Shown in pieces: positions 9,201-10,843 of a DNA stretch of 10,843 bases. The position numbers were made by a program, and so were the translations under genes. The stretch's first letter is position 1. Every line of letters starts with the position of its first letter. Under the pieces are notes generated by a model, which saw nothing but the letters and a program-made list of their open reading frames with translations, was not told where the DNA came from and made no database searches. Source of the DNA: an uncultured Clostridia bacterium (GTDB lineage Bacteria; Bacillota; Clostridia; Oscillospirales; CAG-272); NCBI GenBank assembly GCA_945485605.1, contig CALYSG010000056.1, positions 1 to 10,843 on the forward strand, in the 5' to 3' direction.

Positions 9201-9549
9201 TGTAGGTGAGCTTCAGGACACCGTTCTCGATTGTCGCGGACGCCGTTGTGCTGTCACCGCTTGCGAATGTGAGCGTGAGAGCACCGTCCTTGTAGGTGAA
9301 CGTACCTTTTTGTTCACCGTTGAGACCGGTAATTGTGAATGTGTTTTTGACGATAGTGAAGGTGTACTCCGTATCGCCGTTCACTGTGTAGTAAACATTG
9401 TCGATGCCGTAATCGACTCCGTCTACCGGAGGTTTGGTATCATCGGGTGTACCCGGATTATCGGTACAGGACGCGAGCGATCCCAAAACCAAGCAGATAC
9501 AGAAAACCGTTATCAAAAGAATATACAGTTTTCTTTTGGAATGGAACAT
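235..9549 (-). CDS. Giant BspA-like leucine-rich-repeat surface lipoprotein (3,104 aa)
   Basis: Predicted lipid-anchored, cell-surface LRR protein of the BspA/LRR_5 type. Known family members mediate binding to host proteins or other cells; no ligand can be read from this sequence. Domain order: signal peptide with lipobox LASC (Cys28); Pro/Asp linker 29-45; beta-rich domain about 46-127; two InlB B-type (Flg_new) repeats 128-273; five fibronectin-III-like modules about 278-672; two more InlB B-type repeats 673-823; about 75 LRRs of roughly 23 residues from about 825 to 3063, with consensus like IGxxAFxxCTSLxSIxIPxxVTx; C-terminal cap 3064-3104. The ATG follows TAAGGAGG by 7 nt and opens a typical n-region, so this start is secure. 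No LPXTG, SLH or dockerin motif is visible, so anchoring appears to be by the N-terminal lipid. It has its own promoter and terminator and no co-transcribed partner. At over 300 kDa it is large even for this family. Confidence 0.96.
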   Translation of the reverse strand: MFHSKRKLYILLITVFCICLVLGSLASCTDNPGTPDDTKPPVDGVDYGIDNVYYTVNGDTEYTFTIVKNTFTITGLNGEQKGTFTYKDGALTLTFASGDSTTASATIENGVLKLTYNGQSYRMLQKKQFTVTFNTAGGSEIAKQEVLNGRYASKPQDPVKDGYLFVGWYADEDYKELFSFETKEITADTTVYARFVANSSGKAEYTVSLVCDGMVFEPVKTVNGVLYNLPVPTKEGAEFAGWWMSDYQSAEKLSRQYTDQVLTQDMALYAVFKTAGTPLVSVGDNEITWQALGATVSYRITIMKGNETVAKSNVGTNSFKFDFSAQAAGEYTVTVECNGKSSTAYVKNKVLDRVSNFRVVNGVLLFDPVAHAEKYLITVKCGNPSHNHTNVDNGTSTNYMFSFCDMPETGIVFAVTAKADGYLDSTQTFTYFLGLESVKNVKFENGQLVWDAVENAAKYLVEISVDGTTYTSEYVVGGTSYKVDSLNAGAFYAKVTPVAEGYYTAPATAQQFTKKTLAVPSGITITGNTLSWNAVNGAVAYKVDIDGKVYDTTTNSIALSSGMLTSGKVEFNVKVMAVGASESENSPYSEAVALKLGTMGSVGYNNGNVVWDPVLGAAKYFVKIGDKTFEVAGDNNSFTATFESAGSVTVSVCFADVSGNKSDWVSTSVQVYAIEFDANGGGEVATLYKAVGDPLTLPVAVRGGYDFVGWFTTAAGAAAGKPYEKTVYDVAENTLLYADWTEKSYTITLVPDENVQVTDTTAKVLYGKLFNLETAKHNDTSKVFAGWYSEPNGAGIKYTDENGAALTKWSNTSDIKLYPFFIDALKYELNADGKSYSVAKGDLGIGNVSSLKIPAYYNGKPITTINSAAFVSCTTLKEIYIPNTVTYIEVGTDGINGTGSAFQSCSYLNAINIYPVDGAVEVLYESNDGVLYYHNPFTGFELKAVPYAKTGVLKIMEGAEILPDYILKYSKVTEVMIPYTVKQINSNAFYSLSNLVKVTFLATPSYATERPLEMESKAFYSCSSLTELMLPARLSVFNPDTIQSCSNLAVIDIEDGGAAYSTKGEEGRKVLCTADGRTLVYCPKGMSGSFTIPQGITVIGERAFEGCKLLDTVTISDAVSTISKEAFKSCSALQKLNLGGKDGAALTICEGAFYSCSGLMELTLPERLVKMEVNAFGDTSNLLKVTVNAAGLVPDGAPEGTEPSVDFATNAFGTTKTNPSFYVTNVVIGKDVPVFDIPGVFGQKIENVTVDSENKNYSSVDGVLFDKAITKVVYYPTSRVGEYVLPNTVTELGDRVFQAKTGLTGITIGSNVRFIGTNAFYGCSALKFVKFVATPDGETPVPLEIDEAAFKSCSALQSIELPVRLVSIGKQAFMSCSKITEVVIPEGVTKIGESAFASCSSLSKVSLPSTVENMSVEGSEFTVFASCNALATLTVSDKNNYYATIDNVLYQKSEVKGEDDKVSYVPTNLLFCPRMKAGSTDIVVPDSVSVISPKAFENNKVVTSITFGKLADGQNLTIGQNAFYYCKTLTKITLPEGLTQIAEKMFYQCTSIEEIVIPSTVELIGNQAFYYCTALNKLTFAPTPEGKTPVELIIADAKSYSYAPFYNCKALKEIVLPERLTVIGSYAFGGGYTSSGGGEPYYSYAFIESVTLPSTLKRIGDYAFYYATSLKSVKFAEGIALEDVISGGKITASAIGKYAFAYCKALTSFEFPTTADSTYSLGNYAFAYGALLNVSIPTNITSLGDYCFYNSTSITNIEFAKGANPAIGKSAFAYTSIESIALPEGITAIGDYAFQYCKKLKTITIPLTVKSIGTYAFGTCESLTTIVFEKAEDGTSNVSKIADRAFQYTALKSFVFPTLAGDASLQLGAYLFNSCKELDSVYISKSVGNLTNVFSGCNSIKNFVVDPESENFSTKSDGTVGILYNKEGTAYKYICGQLTGEHIIPVGVTEISAEVFKGQIGLVKVVIPYTVKIIGKSAFESCSSLTTVVFEHSAENPSQLQTDSKGLTDIGDRLFAYCYSLENVSLPANMTRIPNYMFWYCTSLESIKLPGGLVQIGNDAFEYASLKSVTIPATVTTIGNYAFSSKSGAETITSVVFEKDENGNCALTSIGNVAFKFQKFPSIVIPKSVTYLGNNSFSYNPELTSFTFEEGTKIASFGTSLIQYCTKIESFTVPKSVTTLGNLDFANCTALKSVVFEEGSQLTATGTSTFKQSGLESIVFPESLVFVGTTSAKAPTITTSGYLFEKCASLKSVTFGNKTTHIAGRTFLDCTALETITIPDTVTLIGVSTFQNCTALKTVDFGENSKLNALGAYAFAGSGLESIVIPKGVTVLGTSATAATVSSLAYQFQGCQNLKSVEFKGSLKLLGGYVFKECTSLTSITLPATVTQIGNYCFDGCTSLETVDIQSTGDLKIGTYAFQKSGLKSITIPAKTSSIGTCAFAYCPNLEEVNFPASTTKLTLGTYCFRECTSLADVALPDRLTAISDYAFYDCTGLSSITFNKVTSIGKQAFRYCESLKSIVLPEGLTALKQEAFLQSGLESINIPKSCNTIEINVFGYCHDLATITVTEGNLKYKVMEGALVTATTPAALVAVPGTTTGTFYVAEGMSLGSYALNGVKGITEIVLLDGITEIPNYAFFGAGATKITIPASVTKIGAGAFQYSSITSVEIPAGVTEIGNNAFNGCSDLASITFADDSELELLGTYAFAGTAISEITLPKKITKLGSTVYISSYTFKDCANLSSITFLGEMESLNGYAFQNCTSLKSFTIPDTVRYLGSSVFAGSGLESIVIPGKTLKSLYESSTSTTYTSYTFQGCASLKSVVIEEGITYINGNAFENCTALESIQLPSTVTTIDTKAFTGCSALKSIMIPANVTKLGNNVFTNCTSLETVTFEEGSQLATLGNSVFSGSGLVSIVLPKGITKLPSSTFSGCVNLSSVSFLGDLTRIESSVFLGCTSLESFEIPETLVYLGATSFKQSGLKSVYIPASVTSSSSSVFEGCEQLESVVFAEGVDLIGSSMFKNCINLKSVKLSSTTERIYASAFEGCTALKQLFIPNTVTSVYAKAFLGWTAEQTLLMQGDKASCAAWTSTWDEGCDAVIVYEAKAE
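238..360 (-). other. C-terminal cap of the BspA-like protein
   Basis: Residues 3064-3104. After the last LRR the sequence changes to FLGWTAEQTLLMQ, then a W-x4-W pair (Trp3084 and Trp3088 approximately), a Cys and a final VIVYEAKAE. A GWT..QT start followed by two Trp and a Cys near the end resembles the closing segment I associate with clostridial BspA-type proteins, so the reading frame appears to end naturally rather than by truncation. The family comparison is from memory. Confidence 0.6.
361..7077 (-). repeat. BspA-type LRR array, about 75 repeats
   Basis: Residues about 825-3063. Counting the F-x-x-C/S/T-x-x-L core by eye gives about 75 units of mostly 22-25 residues, several with loop inserts. 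Most carry Cys three residues after the Phe, as expected for the internal Cys ladder of LRR_5 proteins. A minority use a shorter core ending SGLESI or SGLKSI. By family knowledge, tandem LRRs like these fold into an elongated solenoid with a parallel beta face available for binding. The encoding DNA is repetitive but diverged, so the copies are old rather than freshly expanded. Confidence 0.93.
7081..7533 (-). repeat. Second pair of InlB B-type (Flg_new) repeats
   Basis: Residues 673-823. Copy 3 (673-741) is near canonical: IEFDANGGGEV, GYDFVGWFTT and a closing TLLYADW. Copy 4 (744-823) is longer and diverged. It keeps the opening strand, VFAGWYSEPNG and the closing IKLYPFF. This pair directly abuts the LRR array and probably acts as a stalk or N-terminal cap for it. 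Confidence 0.85.
7534..8718 (-). repeat. Five fibronectin-III-like modules
   Basis: Residues about 278-672 form five modules of about 75-85 residues. Each starts with a short strand followed by a W/F-D/N-xV or WQAL motif and a YxxxV/I strand. Examples are ITWQAL (287), LLFDPVAHAEKYLITV (364), LVWDAVENAAKYLVEI (448), LSWNAVNGAVAYKVDI (530) and VVWDPVLGAAKYFVKI (609). This pattern is typical of FnIII-like modules in clostridial exported proteins, where they usually serve as spacers or carbohydrate-proximal linkers. Boundaries are approximate. The second module carries an unusual Cys/His cluster. Confidence 0.75.
8731..9168 (-). repeat. First pair of InlB B-type (Flg_new) repeats
   Basis: Residues 128-273. 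Copy 1 (128-196) has the family hallmarks: VTFNTAGG, then a Pro-containing strand, GYLFVGWYAD, and a closing TTVYARF. Copy 2 (about 204-273) is more diverged but keeps EFAGWW and ALYAVF. Each is a small beta-grasp-like module common in clostridial and Listeria surface proteins, usually acting as a stalk or spacer. Confidence 0.88.
9466..9549 (-). other. Lipoprotein signal peptide with lipobox
   Basis: Codons 1-28 of the giant gene. A basic n-region (HSKRK, residues 3-7) is followed by a hydrophobic core rich in Leu, Ile, Val and Cys (about 8-24) and the lipobox L25-A26-S27-C28. This predicts Lgt lipidation of Cys28 and signal peptidase II cleavage before it. The following residues T29, D30, N31 and a Pro/Asp-rich stretch form a flexible tether. 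Confidence 0.93.
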
Positions 9550-9556
9550 ATATTTT

Positions 9557-9564
9557 CCTCCTTA
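9557..9564 (-). promoter_or_regulatory. Ribosome-binding site of the giant gene
   Basis: Read on the minus strand this is TAAGGAGG, a near-perfect match to the anti-Shine-Dalgarno. It lies 7 nt (AAAATAT) before the ATG at 9549 and fixes the start codon. Confidence 0.95.
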
Positions 9565-9582
9565 AATAAAAATGATGCACCT

Positions 9583-9611
9583 ATTATAACAGATTCCTCC
9601 GTAAAATGCAA
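9583..9611 (-). promoter_or_regulatory. Extended -10 sigma-A promoter of the giant gene
   Basis: On the minus strand: -35 TTGCAT (9606-9611), 17-bp spacer, perfect -10 TATAAT (9583-9588), and TGT immediately before it, giving a TGn extended -10. The extended element would compensate for the weak -35. Transcription would start near 9576, giving a 5' leader of only about 27 nt with room for the ribosome-binding site and little else. Confidence 0.82.
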
Positions 9612-9654
9612 GATGTTTTTGAAATAATTCATTTTTTTCTTGCACGGTTACAAA

Positions 9655-9679
9655 AAGGAGGTCTGCAACAATGCGGTGA
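9655..9679 (+). other. Shine-Dalgarno plus two-codon ORF (ATG CGG TGA)
   Basis: AAGGAGGT (9655-9662) is a full-strength ribosome-binding site. Eight nt after it comes ATG CGG TGA (9671-9679), a Met-Arg-stop minimal ORF. This could be a leader or attenuation element, the relic of a broken gene, or chance. No clear promoter is visible just upstream on this strand. Confidence 0.3.
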
Positions 9680-9708
9680 TTGGCAGGAATAACGAATAAT
9701 CAGGGTAC

Positions 9709-9762
9709 AAAGGAGCTGTAAAAGTGCCGAAACAGTGCAACTTTATAATAGATATTAATTAA
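9709..9762 (+). CDS. Possible 12-codon leader peptide or gene relic
   Basis: AAAGGAG (9709-9715) is followed 8 nt later by a GTG start at 9724 and 12 codons (PKQCNFIIDIN after the start) ending in TAA at 9760-9762. The ribosome-binding site and spacing are good, but the peptide is unrecognised. It sits about 45 nt downstream of the two-codon ORF, and the two initiation regions resemble each other (GGTTACAAAAAGGAG and GGGTACAAAGGAG). It may be a leader peptide or the surviving start of a decayed gene. Confidence 0.25.
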   Translation, partial: KGAVKVPKQCNFIIDIN

Positions 9763-9898
9763 CCATAAATAATTCCTTATATTTTTCACACGCACGGGCG
9801 GGCGCAAAAGACGACTTTCGGCACATTGAACAGCGCTGACATATGACATAATTGTGTGACCGAAATTTTTTCGGGACGAAAATCTGCCCGGCATACTT

Positions 9899-9922
9899 AT
9901 TATGCAATATACATTGCACAAT
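9899..9922. repeat. Inverted repeat with 10-bp arms and 4-nt loop
   Basis: ATTATGCAAT and ATTGCACAAT flank the loop ATAC. Nine of ten arm positions pair, with one A/C mismatch. It could be a protein-binding dyad or a short hairpin. No adjacent gene explains it. Confidence 0.5.
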
Positions 9923-10504
9923 CGGTATTTTGCAAGACGCAGAGAAACTTTTTGCAAAAACTCCGCTTTTACCTTGATCGAATCTGTAAAGGCACTGTCT
10001 CAGACTCGGCGAAACACGAGCGCAAACGGGTTGAAATGATTTTTGTGAATATTTATTCATCCGCAAAAGCTCCTCTCAAGGCGTGGGCTCTTAGATCGAT
10101 ATTTTATTTCAAAAAAGCTATGAAACCTTTTGAATGAATGAATCAATTTTTTTAGTGGATCGAAAGTGGAACCGAGCTGCAGCCGATGAAATTTTACTAC
10201 ATTATTTATATATAGGCGGCGATTCGGATATTACGGAGCAACCCGCGTACGATATGCCCCGTTTTGGATTATTGCAATTAAGAACCGATAAGGGACTCGT
10301 GACGATATGCGGAAGAGGGAAACCGATGAAAATATTAATTTTTTTGAGTTCTTTCTCTCAAAAGAGCTTTATTTGAAAATATCAGATTTGCTTTTTGACG
10401 ATCATTGATTCTTTACATGAGGATTGATGCCAAGCGATCAAATGAATATATTTGCGAAATTTTTGCATATATGCACCTGCAATGAAAATTGTTTACATAA
10501 TTAA

Positions 10505-10540
10505 AATGCTTTCCGGGCATAAAAAAGCCGTATAAGCATT
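10505..10540. promoter_or_regulatory. Imperfect hairpin or operator overlapping the rightward -35
   Basis: The outer arms AATGCTT (10505-10511) and AAGCATT (10534-10540) pair perfectly over 7 bp. An inner stem CGGGC/GCCG (10514-10518 with 10527-10530) has one bulged G, and the loop is ATAAAAAA. The right arm ends on the first two bases of the TTGACA -35 box at 10539. The position fits an operator for the rightward promoter. Read on the minus strand it could also be a weak terminator, followed by TTAATT. Confidence 0.45.
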
Positions 10541-10567
10541 GACAAAAGAGCGATTACGTGGTATGAT
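10539..10567 (+). promoter_or_regulatory. Near-consensus rightward sigma-A promoter
   Basis: Perfect -35 TTGACA (10539-10544), 17-bp spacer and -10 TATGAT (10562-10567), with TGG immediately upstream giving a TGn extended -10. It is the best -35/-10 pair in the window. Transcription would start near 10574 and run rightward through about 270 nt of remaining sequence. It does not serve the giant gene. Confidence 0.8.
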
Positions 10568-10650
10568 ATGTTATTGTGGTATTGTGCGCAAAAACAGCAT
10601 GATCCAACGGCTGATAAAAATTTGCAAGAATTGCGGTTTGTGTTTCAAAA

Positions 10651-10821
10651 ATGCTTTACGAGCTCGATCCGAAAGAGAAGAACGGGACTCTATATATTTT
10701 AATGAAGAATATATCGCGAAAAGTTCAGTTTGAAACCGACTTTGATTGCGCTGAAACCTTTTTATACATAAGTATCGGCTTGCCGTGGGGGAAGGCTACT
10801 CTCGTGCGAGAACCCGCATGA
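10651..10821 (+). CDS. Small hypothetical ORF (56 aa), possibly frame-interrupted
   Basis: ATG at 10651 to TGA at 10819-10821, beginning MLYELDPKEKNGTLYILMKN and ending LPWGKATLVREPA. The composition looks protein-like, with mixed charged and hydrophobic residues and no low-complexity run, and it lies downstream of the promoter at 10539-10567. No Shine-Dalgarno precedes this ATG. A second frame (ATG at 10599, stop at 10731-10733, 44 aa, containing CKNCGLC) overlaps it by 83 nt. The two frames meet at an A5 run (10647-10651), so a single-base indel could have split one gene of about 73 codons. I do not recognise the product. Confidence 0.25.
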   Translation: MLYELDPKEKNGTLYILMKNISRKVQFETDFDCAETFLYISIGLPWGKATLVREPA

Positions 10822-10843
10822 TTATATTAAATATAAAAAATTT

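Larger units (their letters stand above)
9612..10504. other. AT-rich intergenic region without a convincing gene
   Basis: This stretch is clearly AT-richer than the giant gene. It contains the two small Shine-Dalgarno-led ORFs, a 9-of-10 bp inverted repeat (9899-9922), a hairpin CCGAAA/TTTCGG (9860-9874) and two perfect 12-bp palindromes (9949-9960 and 10464-10475). Open frames up to about 100 codons exist on both strands, but they overlap one another, mostly lack ribosome-binding sites and have no recognisable domain. It reads as a long intergenic region, possibly with decayed gene remnants. Confidence 0.55.

Noticed and set aside
9744..9749. Plus-strand TATAAT as a possible -10 box
   Set aside because: No acceptable -35 lies 16-18 bp upstream.
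9970..9995. TGATCGAATC resembling a tRNA T-arm
   Set aside because: No acceptor, D or anticodon arms can be placed around it.
9755..10066. Minus-strand frame of about 101-103 codons with a GAGGAG-like site upstream
   Set aside because: The Shine-Dalgarno match is fair, but the protein is Cys/Arg/Ser-rich with no recognisable domain, crosses the palindromes and overlaps other open frames on both strands. It looks like intergenic translation.
10134..10376. 80-codon plus-strand frame
   Set aside because: No ribosome-binding site, a start within repeated GAATGAAT, a low-complexity tail and no family resemblance. It may be a decayed fragment, but a gene call is not supported.
10778..10800. Imperfect dyad GCTTGCC/GGGGAAGGC resembling a MerR-family operator
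   Set aside because: The arms match only partly, and the spacing to any -35/-10 pair is not that of a MerR promoter.
1..10843. AT-rich tracts at both window ends looking like terminal inverted repeats
   Set aside because: Similarity is limited to A/T low complexity. There is no target-site duplication, transposase or defined repeat boundary.
9612..10843. Hidden mobile element, CRISPR array or toxin-antitoxin pair in the right flank
   Set aside because: No regularly spaced repeats, no transposase or integrase motifs, and no pair of small genes with ribosome-binding sites could be found.

Overview
The window is dominated by one giant gene on the minus strand (235-9549, 3,104 codons). It encodes a BspA-type leucine-rich-repeat surface lipoprotein. 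The organism is most likely an anaerobic, gut-type clostridial Firmicute. Four things point there: a canonical TAAGGAGG ribosome-binding site, sigma-A promoters with TGn extended -10 elements, a lipobox signal peptide, and the domain mix of InlB B-repeats (Flg_new), fibronectin-III-like modules and LRR_5 repeats. This is inference from architecture and signals; no housekeeping marker is present to fix the taxon. The gene sits near 50% GC (one sampled line 53%). The flanks are much more AT-rich (sampled lines 25% and 38% GC).

Layout, left to right. 1-165 is AT-rich intergenic DNA with a strong promoter (51-79) reading leftward out of the window, presumably for the next gene on the same strand. 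166-203 is a 12-bp-stem rho-independent terminator for the giant gene. 235-9549 is the giant gene itself. From its N-terminus (right end) it encodes: a lipoprotein signal peptide, a small beta-rich domain, two InlB B-type repeats, five fibronectin-III-like modules, two more InlB B-type repeats, about 75 BspA-type LRRs and a C-terminal cap. 9557-9564 is its ribosome-binding site and 9583-9611 its promoter, so it looks monocistronic.

9612-10843 is about 1.2 kb with no convincing gene. It holds two well-spaced Shine-Dalgarno sites in front of a 2-codon and a 12-codon ORF, several short palindromes, a near-consensus rightward promoter (10539-10567) whose -35 overlaps a hairpin, and two overlapping small frames after that promoter that may be one frame-interrupted gene.

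Functionally, the only assignable product is a very long lipid-anchored cell-surface protein. By family knowledge its likely role is adhesion or binding of host, microbial or polysaccharide ligands; nothing in the window identifies a ligand. I see no defence, transposition, CRISPR, secretion or biosynthetic genes. The features most worth a second look are the higher-order repeat structure in the LRR array and the unexplained rightward transcription unit at the right end.
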